From Chrysochromulina tobinii (taxonomy: Eukaryota > Haptophyta > Prymnesiales > Chrysochromulinaceae), in the NCBI GenBank assembly GCA_001275005.1, contig JWZX01002892.1, forward strand, positions 1-34,798: a DNA stretch of 34,798 nucleotides, written 5' to 3'. Position numbers and translations under genes: made by a program. How positions within the stretch are numbered: the stretch's first letter is position 1; each line of letters starts with the position of its first letter. Positions 17,799 to 26,803 of this stretch are shown in pieces. The notes under the pieces are model-generated. The model did not search any database, was not told where the DNA came from, and was given only the letters and a program-made list of their open reading frames with translations.

Positions 17799-19879
17799 TC
17801 AGTCTTCCTCCGCACGAGCGGCGGCCTGGCCTGCGGCAACGAAGGCGAGTGCGCTGAGCGTGTACAGCACGCCCACCGTTGGGGCTAGCAGCTGCGGCAG
17901 CTCGTAACCTCCCGATTGCACGGCGAGCCCGATAGCGTACGGCGCAAAGTTGCCAACGAGCGTCAGGCACGAGAAGACGCCGGTGGTGAGGCCCTGCGTG
18001 CCAGCAGGTGCGGCGGCCTGGAGTGCCGTGATGGTGGGGCCGAACCAGCACTCGGCGAGCAGATACCTGATGAGGGAGGCAATCAAAGGGCATCAGGGGC
18101 ACGCAGAGGCCATCAGAGGTGTTATCATAGGTGTTATCAGAGGTGTTATCAGAGGTGTTATCAGAGGTTTCATCAGTGGCAATCCGATCTCGCCAGAGGC
18201 TTCCGATCCACGCACTCTATGAAGAGGCTCCCAAGAGAAAGCTCGAGAGTCGGCGCGTCGAGTGCGCCGAGCCAAAACGGGATGGCCAGGAGAGAGCCTG
18301 CCGCAGGCACCCAGTAGGAGGCGCGGCGGTCGAGCACCTGTAGGACAGGGCGCCGTAGTGAGCACTTGCAAGCAGCGGGCACCCAGTACGAGGCGCGGCG
18401 GTCGCGCACCGAGAGCTTGTCAGCGAGAAACCCCCCTCCAGTCGCCGAGATCGAGCCAGCGACGCCGTTGACCGAGGCCTTGATGAGGGCGAACTCGGTG
18501 CCAATCTCGGCGGGGAAGCGCGCGCGGTAAAAGGGTACCACCCACACGCCGATGCTGCAGCCCGCCGAGTGACAAAGCACCCGATGAGAGGGGCCATCAG
18601 ACGCAATCAGACGCAATCAAATGATGGGGACGTTGACGAACCTGAAGCCCGCCAAGAATCGAAGGGCGCTCGCGAGCAGCAGTAGAGCGACCACGGGCTC
18701 TGCCAGGAGCCGCTTGAGGTCGACGACCACGCTCTTGCTAGCTGCAGGGCGGCTGAGCTCCGCCGTAGCTGGCTTAATGAGCTCGTCCATCTCGCCCTCG
18801 CCGCCGCTCTCGGCCGACCGAGCGCCGTCCTGAGCGCCCTCCGCCCAAGAGAAGGATGCCTCGCGCCCAGTGACCTCGGTGACGACGCTGGCACTGTTAC
18901 CGTTGCTAGCTGCCTTCAATGAGTTCAATGAGTCCAAGGGCTCTGGCTCTGACGAACCTGACGAACTTGACGAGTCCAACGGCTCTGGCTGGGACGATAC
19001 AGTCGCGAGAGGGAGGGTGCGCATGGGCGCTGCGCCGGGCGCCTTGTCGAGCGTCGGCGCCATCGGCGGCAGCGTCAGCTGCACGGCGGCCGCGCTGGCG
19101 AGACCCAGCACACCAACGATCACGCACAACTGGCGCCAGCCTAAGGAAGCATCGAGAAGCACGGACAGGGCCGCTAGCCCGCCACCAAAATATAGGCCGG
19201 AGGCATAGAGCCCGTTGACGGACGCGAGGCGCTCCGGCGGATAGAGCCGGCGCAGGATCGCGTACGCCGTCGGATTGGCAAACGCCTGCCCGACGCCCGA
19301 CACCATACGCGCCGCGAGGACCTCATTGAAGCTGCCCGCTGCGCCCGTCAAGACTGTCGCACCTGTCCACAGCACTGACGTGCTCGTCAGCAAGTTGCGC
19401 GTGTCGGTGCGGTCCACGAGGCCACCCGCCACGAGCGAGGTGAGCGAGAAGAGCGCGGCAAAGCCAATCGACGCCAGTATGCCGTACTGCGCCTCATTGA
19501 AGCCGAGATCGACATTCATGAACTGGAAGGCAGCGTCGGCCGAGGGAGTTGCCTTGAAGTCCACGGTGTAAAAGATGAGCTGGCGCGCCCATTGATTCGT
19601 AGTGAAGAGCAGCAGCAATATTAGCACCGCCGCACCGCCGGGCCCGGCCGCCTCTGGCGGCTTTTCGTCCCCGTCGCGGTCTGGACCCTGCGGCAGCTTT
19701 GCGCCCTGGCCTGTGGACGTGTCGATCGCCTGCATTTCGAGAGTCTGGCGCCGCCGCGTCATTGGCGAGCTCATCATGGGAACCGTGCTCGTGCGGAAAG
19801 CAGCTGCGGGCGCGAACGATGTCAGGCCAGCAGCGCCCACGACCGCGAGCAACGCAAAACAAGCCATGAACGTGAACAC
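17799..19879 (-). CDS. Plastid-type major facilitator transporter (spinster-like)
   Basis: Minus-strand exons: 19879-18642, 18554-18410, 18337-18216 and 18066-17799, total 590 aa with consistent phases. The N-terminus is a signal peptide followed by TSFAPAAAFR, an ASAFAP-like plastid leader of secondary red-plastid algae. The transporter starts at about residue 85 (AVLILLLLFTTNQWARQLIF). MFS features include GGLVDRTDTRNLL after TM2/3, VSGVGQAFANPTAYAILRRLYPPE, and YLLAECWFGPTITALQ near the end. About 12 membrane spans are expected, with a long acidic/Ser loop (DSSSSSGSSEPEPLDSLNS) between halves. The substrate is unknown; spinster-type carriers move lipids or sugars. Intron 2 (18338-18409) is 72 nt, in frame, and half of it duplicates the next exon. 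The kept protein reads DKLS-VLDRRASYWVPA; if unspliced, 24 residues are added. Confidence 0.75.
18338..18371 (-). mobile_element. Short insert element, copy A (MFS intron 2)
   Basis: On the sense strand this 34-nt segment begins TTGCAAGTGCTCACTACG and ends TCCTACAG. It sits between two copies of a 38-nt exon sequence (18372-18409 in the intron, 18300-18337 in the exon; 34 of 38 identical). With the first copy it forms the 72-nt intron. Confidence 0.6.
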
Positions 19880-20305
19880 TGACTGGCTTCTTCATTATGA
19901 ATACACACAACACGTAAGCAGCACAGCCGTGAAAACAATACTATACAATACAGGCCAGGCCCCACATGAGACACATGCAGATGGCTTCTTCACGTTCATG
20001 GCAAGTAAATTTCAACAACCGAAACCCCGAGACGACAGATGCAGCAGGCGCACACAAACGTCTACTGTACGTCTGTACCCGGTACCGGTTCATAAACACC
20101 GGGGGGAGCCGGACAAACTCACGAAGCACAAAAACCGGTTCAAACCCCCCTCGGGTGAGCCGGACACGTGACACACGATAGACACACGAACCATAGAAAC
20201 AAACCGGTAAAAAGACACCGTGGGAGCCGGTACACCGGGTATGCGAGCTGCACGACGATCAAATGAAACGATCATCACAAACTTTGCGTTTCACGTTTGC
20301 GCACG
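19880..20305. promoter_or_regulatory. Divergent promoter of MFS and SAXO-like genes
   Basis: The 426-bp gap between two divergent starts holds repeated ACCGGT palindromes (about 20085, 20131, 20203) and GAGCCGGAC/GAGCCGGTAC repeats (about 20105, 20155, 20225). CACGTG occurs near 20165. No ORF is convincing. Confidence 0.35.
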
Positions 20306-21523
20306 ATGAGGGACTCGCGTGTCATTCAAGCAGTCGCAAGGCCTCTACCCGACCCGTACGTGTACAAGCAGTCGCGGAAGGGCGCCCCGTTCTTTGCAGC
20401 AGTCGGGTCGCGCCCTAGCTCCGCCGGCGTGTTGAAACCAAATGTCGCAAATCGTATCTTCGATCAGCCAATCGTTGCTGGCGCTGTCGACCGCCAAGCA
20501 GAGTGGTTGCTGCAGCAGCGCGAGGCGGTTATCAGCAAGCTTCGCCAACGTGCCTCTTCGGCAAAGCTACGCCAGGAGTCCATCGTGCACGCAGCTCACG
20601 CTCATCTATCGAGCTCCCCGGAGCCGGACGGCCCTCCTCAGCGTCCGAAATCAGCACACTCGGCATCAAGAAGGGCAGGTGTCGAGTGGATCGAAGCACC
20701 CGCTACCAACGTCGTCGCCGCCCCATCGAAGAAGCCGAGTAGGCCCTCAATGCGCTTTGAAACTACGTACAAATCTCACTATCCTGAGTTCAGAGGGTCT
20801 TCAGACTGGCTACGTCCTCCAAGGGTCAAGCCACCGAACAATCCACCGCCCTACCCGCTGGAAACCGACGAATCTATGGGCCGTACGACAAGCCAAGACT
20901 GCTTTCACGTGCCTCCAGTCGGATTTCCTGCGCGCGCGCCTGTCTGCCGACCAACCGAGGGTGAGCCGGTATGGTTTGAGCCCGCACAATCAAATCGCAC
21001 ACTGTGCTCAACCTACTGCGCACAGTACAAAGGATTCTTCCAAGTCCCGCAGCAGAAGCCTGTCGTATACCCAGTCAACCCGCCACCCTACATGTATGTC
21101 GGCCACGAGGAGGCGATGAGGCGGTCGACGAGTGTCGATTCCTTCCCCAGGCCACCTCGGAGCATGTTGCAGCGGCGAGAGCCGTTCGTTCCGCCAGTCA
21201 ATCCGCCACCCTATGAGCACGTTGGCCTTGAGCCGCCACTGTCGCGGACGACGAGTGCCGATGCCTTTCCCGAAGCTGGGAGATATGGGAGCATGTGCCG
21301 CAAGCGAGATCCAATTTTTCCACCTCAAAATCGCGCGCCCTACTCGAGCGCGGATGACTTGTACATGGACACGCCTCTTACGACCTATAAAGCTCAATTC
21401 CTTCATATGGGAGCGGACGTTTCAGCCGCAATTCAGGTTCAACAACCCGTCGCTGGCCGCACTCTGGTCGATCCCTTGCAGACCGCTGGTGGGGCAATCT
21501 TCAGCAACGACGACTACTATTGA
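20306..21523 (+). CDS. SAXO-like axonemal microtubule-associated protein
   Basis: Single exon, 405 aa from the ATG at 20306. The chain is Pro-, Ser- and aromatic-rich with no globular domain. It has recurring blocks: FETTYKSHYPEF, TLCSTYCAQYKGFF and TTYKAQFLHM (T-x-Y-K/C-x-x-F type), alternating with MGRTTSQDCF, MRRSTSVDSF and LSRTTSADAF after NPPPY segments. This resembles the Mn-type modules of SAXO/STOP proteins, which lie on or in axonemal microtubules. The periodicity supports a repetitive fit to the tubulin lattice. The assignment rests on motif spacing only. A second likely ciliary gene lies 0.8 kb away, so the two may be co-expressed in flagellated cells. Confidence 0.5.
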   Translation: MRDSRVIQAVARPLPDPYVYKQSRKGAPFFAAVGSRPSSAGVLKPNVANRIFDQPIVAGAVDRQAEWLLQQREAVISKLRQRASSAKLRQESIVHAAHAHLSSSPEPDGPPQRPKSAHSASRRAGVEWIEAPATNVVAAPSKKPSRPSMRFETTYKSHYPEFRGSSDWLRPPRVKPPNNPPPYPLETDESMGRTTSQDCFHVPPVGFPARAPVCRPTEGEPVWFEPAQSNRTLCSTYCAQYKGFFQVPQQKPVVYPVNPPPYMYVGHEEAMRRSTSVDSFPRPPRSMLQRREPFVPPVNPPPYEHVGLEPPLSRTTSADAFPEAGRYGSMCRKRDPIFPPQNRAPYSSADDLYMDTPLTTYKAQFLHMGADVSAAIQVQQPVAGRTLVDPLQTAGGAIFSNDDYY

Positions 21524-22329
21524 GGATCCGATCCGTATCATCGCAATGGCGAGAACACGCGTCCTCGTCCAGCAGCGGACCGCGCGGCGTGGAGCGGTAC
21601 AGTACGCGCTGCCCTCGATACTCATACACGATACAGCCTTTTTCTCGCACTTAATCCATGCACCTATCTCGCTCAACGTCGGGTCCGATCAAAACTAACA
21701 AAACCGAACGGTGTCCGCGCGAGGAACACGTGTTCCCGGTGTTGCCCGATTCTGTGTCAGGCGGGTCGCAATGTAGTCGCATATTAGACTAGATTGATGT
21801 ACGTTTGTCGATACATGTTACTGTGGTACGCGTATGGAATCGCGCGACAGCGGACCGACGGCGCGCGGACGGGGACGGCACATCACGCACAGTCGCACAC
21901 CAGGGCTCGCCGCCACGAGCGCCACACCGCGCGCCCGGCGACGAGGTGACGCGTCCTGCCACGTCGTACCGCGCAGCGCGCATGGGCATGCAGGACGGAC
22001 TGTGCTGCACGCGAACCAGCAACCACCGGGCACTGGCACCACTGCACCAATTCGTGCGCCCTTGATTCCTTCTCTGATTGCGCATTATTTTTGCGCCAGA
22101 ACCACCGCGGGTCCGCACGTCGACTGGCATGGGGCATGCTGGTCGGGCCGGCCGAGATGGCGACGCGCTCACCACTCGATGCACACAGCTGCCGCGCACA
22201 ACACGCAAGAACTCTCTCACTTCACTGGTGGATTGGCCTGCAAACTTCTCCAGACCACCACTGCATGCATCGACCGACCCAAGTGCTAATCCAGGCAAAG
22301 CAAGATCCAAGAAACGCGTGGCTCAGCTT
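21524..22329. other. Convergent intergenic region
   Basis: This lies between the SAXO-like stop and the CIMIP2-like stop. It is GC-rich with scattered GCGCGC. ORFs on both strands (for example 21789-22310) have no recognisable composition or domain. I see no gene, RNA or repeat of note. Confidence 0.4.
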
Positions 22330-23372
22330 TTACCTCTCCATCTCTGCGATGCGCCGCGACTGCTCGAATCCCATGCCAGCAGGGCGCTGCGGCCCACCGC
22401 GAGAGCCGCCGAGCTCGGGCTTTGCCTTGAGCAGCGCTTTGATCCCCATCGACCGTAGCTCCAGGATCTCGTTGGCTTCGTCAGCCTCGGCCTTCATGCG
22501 TGCGTACTCGGGGTCGACTGGGTACTTGCCGAAGTCGCCGGGCGTTTGCCCACCATAAAAGCGGCCGGCATCGTCGCGACCGTCCCACCCGCTCACAGCC
22601 GCCGGCGCGCTCTTCGGGTTGATGCCACCGCTGTTCTTCCAGTGGGAAGTGCCGTCTGCAGCAATGGGGTTCCGACAACACGCACAAAGTCAGGGGCTGG
22701 GGACTCTCAGACGAGCTCAGCGGGTTATCTTAGCGGGCAAGGCATCCGAGTTCGAATCTCGCCGTCCCCACAGTTCTTGTCAGCGTCGGCGAGGCCGCGG
22801 ATGTGTCCGGTGAAACCGACGACGGGCATCACGTACGGGTGCCCCGAGGTGTCAAGCGCTGACGTGGGCCGTTGGCGGGGTGGCGGTGCCGCGTTCGACC
22901 CAAGCACGTGGTGATGAGTCCCCTGTGGCCTGAAGCCCGTATACCCTGCGATTCCGGCGTACACGTTGGCGCAGGCAGGCTTATGGCGAGATTCAAAGTC
23001 TGTGTCGTTGTCCATAGCAGCGAGGGCGCCGGCAGCTACGAGGCCTTGCTTGGGAATGTGGACTGTGGTGCTCTCCTGGATGATTCCGCCGAAACGGCTC
23101 ACCACCGTCCTCAAGTTGGCCGTCTCAGTGTTTAGGACGCGTGCCGGAGGCATCTCAACCGGTGCTGCGAGCGTGGGCACGGCCACGGGGGGTCTGGCGA
23201 AGCCCATCTCGACGCGGCGGTGACTATCGAGCAAAGGCTTGGATGGAACATTGATTCGAACTCCTCGCTCGAGGGCCACCGTCCCAGGGTCGCGTTGCCT
23301 ATGCATGATGGCACCTCCCCCTGAAGAGTCCCAATGGCCATTGCGGAGCGAACTTAGTTTTCGTAGCAGCAC
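22330..23372 (-). CDS. CIMIP2/FAM166-like ciliary microtubule inner protein
   Basis: Two minus-strand exons, 23372-22772 and 22655-22330, with a 116-nt intron (GTGGGG...TGCAG), give 308 aa. The joined sequence reads ADADKNYGTSHWKNSGG across the junction. The protein has paired motifs GIAGYTGFRPQGTHHHVLG and PYVMPVVGFTGHIRG, the GYTG(H/F) modules of the DUF2475/FAM166 family, now CIMIP2, known as microtubule inner proteins of cilia. The C-terminus is charged and helical (YARMKAEADEANEILEL). The N-terminus is unrecognised, and a later Met could be the true start. The intron contains, on the opposite strand, a tRNA-like sequence. Confidence 0.6.
22699..22770 (+). pseudogene. tRNA-like relic inside an intron, antisense to it
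   Basis: The ends GGGGAC and GTCCCCA form six acceptor pairs. GAGCTCAGCGGG fits box A at 11 of 12 positions, and AGTTCGAATCT resembles box B with a T-arm of four pairs. The A-to-B spacing is about 8 nt too short and no good anticodon stem forms, so it is probably a decayed tRNA or tRNA-derived repeat. Its last base is 22770, one base inside the intron boundary at 22771. Confidence 0.35.
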
Positions 23373-23650
23373 ATCAACGAAACCGAAACGGTCGCTGCAC
23401 AGTTTGCATACACGCGCGATTACAGCAGAATTGAACTACACAGCCATGTCGCGTGGGTTTCAAAACACACACATGCCGCCGTCGCCCAAACCATCCTCAA
23501 CGCCGCCAGCGCGCGCGCATGCTCCGTGTCTCATATGGGGTCGTGTAAGGTGTGTGTATTTTGGGCGGGCAGTAACAGTGCCGTAACACCGGCTGTCGCG
23601 TCTGTCGTGTTAACGTTCACACAGGATTCAAAATTTGCGGTGCACTAGCC

Positions 23651-24956
23651 ATGCCTGTGCATGCGCGCTGCCTCGTGCTGAGCAACGGCATGGTCGGCGC
23701 CGAGAAGCAGGCTCTCGCTTTAGCTGAGGCGATCGGGCTGCCGTTTGAGGTGCGTAGAGTGAAACAGGTCATACCGGCACTCTCTCGGCTGCCGTCCTCC
23801 GTGCTAGCCTCCGCTACACATCTCCTGGGAAGCGTCGGCGTGAGTGGGATCGGTCCAATAGATGCTCCGTATCCGGCGCTGGCCATATCATGCGGCCGCG
23901 GGAGCATACCTGCGAGCATCGCGCTGCGCGACGCGGGCCGAGGAAGCACACTCACCGTGCACATTCAGCGGCCCGAGTGCAGTGCGAGCTGGTTCGACCT
24001 GGTGATTGTGCCGCGCCACGACTACCCGACGCTGGCACCGCCGAATGCAGTGCTGACCCGAGGATCGCTCCACAGCGTGACGCCCGAGCTGCTCGCTGCA
24101 GCGCGCAGGGAGTGGGAGCCCGTACTGAGGCCCTTCCCGTCACCGCGCCTCACGCTCCTCCTCGGAGGCACAGGTGAGATTGCCACTGATTGCCCCCAAT
24201 GATTGTGCTCTGATTGTGCTCTGATGGCTCCTGATCCTCCTTGGACGCACAGTGTCGCGTAGCTGGTGGCAGCGGCCGCTCGCACCCGAGCTCACCGAAG
24301 AGAGCGCGCGGGCCTTCGTGCACTCCGCACTCGGCGCCGTCCGCCGCTTGGCCGGCAGCCTGCTTGTAACCACCTCACGTCGCACCCCGGCGGCAGCACA
24401 CGCGGCGGTCGCGCTGGAGCTTAAGGCCGCCGCAGCTGCGGGCGTCCCCTGCCAGTTGTGGACTCCCGATGCGACGCCTAATCCGTTCCACGGACTGCTC
24501 GCATGCACGGACCAAGTGGCCGTTACCGCCGACTCGATCAACATGGTCACGGAGGCATGTGCCGCGGGTGAGCCGCCATCTCGCGTGCTCGACCACCCTG
24601 ATGGCCACCAAGAGAGCCCCTGATTGCCACTGAGTGCCACTGATTGGCCCTCCACTGAGTGCCCCTGATTGCGTCGCTCATTAGGTAAGCCCATCTACGT
24701 GTTGGACCCGTTAGCGTGCCGCCGCCGGTACGCGGTCTTCCACAGCCGCCTGCTTCAAGAGGGTCGCACGCGCCCGTGGCCGGCCGACGGTGTGCTCGAG
24801 CCTGCGACGCTGTGGAGGCGCAGTAGTGAGCACTCGCATGCCAACGGTGACCTCGAGCGTTCGACGTTGTGGACCGCCACCGACGAGCTGAGCGACACTG
24901 AGCGCGCGGCGGCGCGAGTGGCAGAGTTGCTGCGCGAGCGAGGAGTTTTGGTGTAA
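23651..24956 (+). CDS. ELM1-family protein (mitochondrial fission, DUF1022)
   Basis: Three exons: 23651-24173, 24253-24567 and 24685-24956, 369 aa. Family hallmarks are clear: LSNGMVGAEKQALALAEAIG at the N-terminus, PALAISCGRGSIPASIALR, HIQRPECSASWFDLVIVPRHDY, NAVLTRGSLHSVTPELL, then DQVAVTADSINMVTEACAAG and GKPIYVLDP. ELM1 was described in plants as needed for mitochondrial fission, recruiting dynamin-related protein. The fold resembles GT-B glycosyltransferases, and bacterial homologues are common. No targeting peptide is visible, as expected for an outer-surface protein. In exon 3 a 57-nt in-frame tandem duplication adds about 19 residues (VLEPATLWRRSSEHSHANG) that the family lacks as far as I can tell. 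Both introns are flanked by exon copies. Confidence 0.8.
24174..24252 (+). repeat. ELM1 intron 1 with duplicated exon end
   Basis: The upstream exon ends CTCCTCCTCGGAGGCACAG and the intron ends ATCCTCCTTGGACGCACAG. These are the same segment repeated before and inside the intron, flanking a TGATTG array. Confidence 0.7.
24568..24684 (+). repeat. ELM1 intron 2 with duplicated exon start
   Basis: The intron starts GTGAGCCGCCATCTCGCGTG and the next exon starts GTAAGCCCATCTACGTGT. The similarity continues to GCTCGACC versus GTTGGACC. The body is a GATTGCC/GAGTGCC array ending CGCTCATTAG. Confidence 0.7.
24790..24873 (+). repeat. Exonic tandem duplication around insert element copy C (ELM1)
   Basis: Direct repeats at 24790-24816 and 24847-24873 (22 of 27 identical) flank 30 nt at 24817-24846. 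That spacer contains AGTAGTGAGCACTCGCATGC, the reverse complement of the core found in copies A and B. The unit is 57 nt and in frame. No AG precedes the second copy, so it is probably translated rather than spliced. Confidence 0.6.
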
Positions 24957-25374
24957 GCGGGCGTGGAGCGACTCTACCCCTTAGTCGCCGTGCTGCAAGA
25001 GCAAGGAGTGATGGCTTTTGCGGTTGGTGGCACATCCCGAGGGGAGGCTGCGCTGCGTGCCGTGTGCCGGTGGGATGTGCTGATAGGCTGTCGGTATGGT
25101 CCGATCTTTCACGCCCTGCCCGGAGCCCGGGGTGCGCGGTACGGATAGATTAGCGAACGTAGCTCCCAGCACCCAACGCAAACCCAATGAGTTAATCAGA
25201 TCACACAAGGCATCCGCGACGGAGTGTAACTCAACTCACGAAGACATACAGGAGCGGGTTGCTGACTCAATGAACTCAGAAAGAGATCACACTGGAGTCT
25301 GGACACGCCTCGTGTGTCATGAGGAGACACAAAGGCTTCCAAAAGAGCATGATGAGGCGACGAGGACGTCCGCT
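24957..25374. other. Convergent intergenic region between ELM1 and FkbM genes
   Basis: No gene is supported. The plus-strand ORF reaching into 25375-25596 is antisense to the FkbM methyltransferase. The sequence is less GC-rich than the coding DNA and probably holds both 3' UTRs. Confidence 0.4.
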
Positions 25375-26328
25375 CTAGGAGTCGCAATTAAAAGTGTGGC
25401 CTCGGACTCCGCTGCAAACCCCTATCTTCCAGGGGCTGCGGGAAGCGTTGCCTTCCAACGTCCCTATCCATGGAAGTATCAAATCGCAGCCAAAATTGTG
25501 CTCAACGCATGGTGGCGTGTGCACAGGAACTTTGAAGCCGCACTCCGCAAAAAGCTGTTTGAGCTGTATTGGCGAACAGTCGGCACCCCGCAATAAGTGG
25601 CCATAAAATTCCACTTTGGCCACACCCACCCTGCCCTCTTGCAACCATCTTTTCATGCCACGCACAGTATGGCATTCATGTCCCTCCACGTCAATCTTCA
25701 AAACGTCCGCACGAAATGAGTCCGGCAGTATGTTATCCAGTGCGCGAACCGGCACATTCTTTTGGTACACCGTCGAGCTGTCCCTAGGGTTTTGCGTTGC
25801 GTTGGATTCTCTGAGAAACGCATGGCCACCATTATGTCGTTTGATTGCAAGTTTCATGGTGCTTGACGTGCTACTTGCGGCAAGTGGGTAGACAATAGCC
25901 CGGCCGGTCAACTCTGGATGCTCGCGAACGGCTTCCGAAAGTGTCGATGTCAAGTAGAAAAGGTTGGCAGGCGACGGCTCAAACGCAACTATTGATGCAT
26001 TCGCTAGCAGCATAGGGAGGGTGCATGCCCCAATATTGGCTCCGAGCTCCAAAAAGGATCGACTCGATCCTCGAGGAACCTTATTAAGCAAATGAAGCAG
26101 CGGACCACATTCAAACCAAGATCCAGCCCTCCGAAGCGAATCTGACATCAAATCGCTGCCCAGACCGTAGAGACACATGTGACCATATTTTGTATGTGTC
26201 CAATGGCATCTGTGGCCGGGCGGAGGTGGCAGGGCGGCATCACCCGCACGCCACGCTCTCCACGCCAAGCTGTCGCAAGGCACAGCTGTGGAGCCACAGC
26301 TTTCGTTGATCACAAGTTGCGCCAACAT
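25375..26328 (-). CDS. FkbM-family methyltransferase
   Basis: Single exon, 317 aa from the ATG at 26328. The frame is open to a TTG at 26370, which would add KLLPAIV and complete a hydrophobic N-terminal segment, so an upstream start or exon is possible. The AdoMet-binding motif I is FLELGANIGACTLPM (about 92-106), followed by the acidic strand end ASIVAFEPSPANLFYL. Later ADVLKIDVEGHECHTVRGM (about 207-225) is the IDVEGHE hallmark of the FkbM family, O-methyltransferases often acting on sugars or lipids. Multiple Cys and the hydrophobic N-terminus suggest a secretory-pathway or Golgi enzyme. The substrate cannot be read from sequence. Confidence 0.8.
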   Translation of the reverse strand: MLAQLVINESCGSTAVPCDSLAWRAWRAGDAALPPPPGHRCHWTHTKYGHMCLYGLGSDLMSDSLRRAGSWFECGPLLHLLNKVPRGSSRSFLELGANIGACTLPMLLANASIVAFEPSPANLFYLTSTLSEAVREHPELTGRAIVYPLAASSTSSTMKLAIKRHNGGHAFLRESNATQNPRDSSTVYQKNVPVRALDNILPDSFRADVLKIDVEGHECHTVRGMKRWLQEGRVGVAKVEFYGHLLRGADCSPIQLKQLFAECGFKVPVHTPPCVEHNFGCDLILPWIGTLEGNASRSPWKIGVCSGVRGHTFNCDS

Positions 26329-26803
26329 TACAATTGCAGGGAGAAGTTTGGTGCTGTGTCTATTCAACAAGTTTGGTCCAGACCAGCTCTGAGCGAAGCG
26401 CCCTAGTTTATTTCTGTACCGGTAACCCGGTTTCGGGTATGTCTCAAGGTATGTCTGTGTGATTTGCGTGTCAAGTCAAGACTCAAGAGTCAAGTCACTC
26501 ACTCATGTCAACTAGGCTTTACAATTAAACAACAGAGAGCAAAGAATGTGCTCCGGAACACCGGAAGCCAGCTATGGAAAACGGGAGAATGTTGAGAGGG
26601 CGCGGGGATCATATATAATGAGGCGCCACGGGAGTGGACTTGACTTGACTAATTGACTTGACTTGACTTGATCGCCTCTTGACTCGCGGGGCCGCCCTCT
26701 CTCAGCCCGCCCTCTCTCACCCCTCAAAGAACCCAAACGCACGCGACGCGTGACATCTCCACACTCGTCTCCTTCTTCACGAACACACACCGAGGTGCTC
26801 AGG
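26329..26803. promoter_or_regulatory. Divergent promoter with TTGAC/GTCAA arrays
   Basis: (TTGAC)n occupies 26637-26671 in direct orientation toward the plus-strand gene. GTCAAGTCAAGACTCAAG and related copies lie at about 26469-26515 in the opposite orientation, toward the FkbM gene. TATATAAT is at about 26611. The same pentamer array lies in the divergent promoter at 491-533. Confidence 0.45.

Noticed and set aside
22699-22770. Functional tRNA gene
   Set aside because: Box spacing is too short, one acceptor pair is mismatched and no proper anticodon arm forms, so only a relic or tRNA-derived repeat is supported.
24790-24846. Spliced intron in ELM1 exon 3
   Set aside because: There is a GT at the first copy but no AG before the second copy at 24847, so a canonical intron is not supported; treated as an in-frame duplication.
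25096-25596. 166-codon plus-strand frame
   Set aside because: Its second half is antisense to the FkbM methyltransferase and the first half has no recognisable features.
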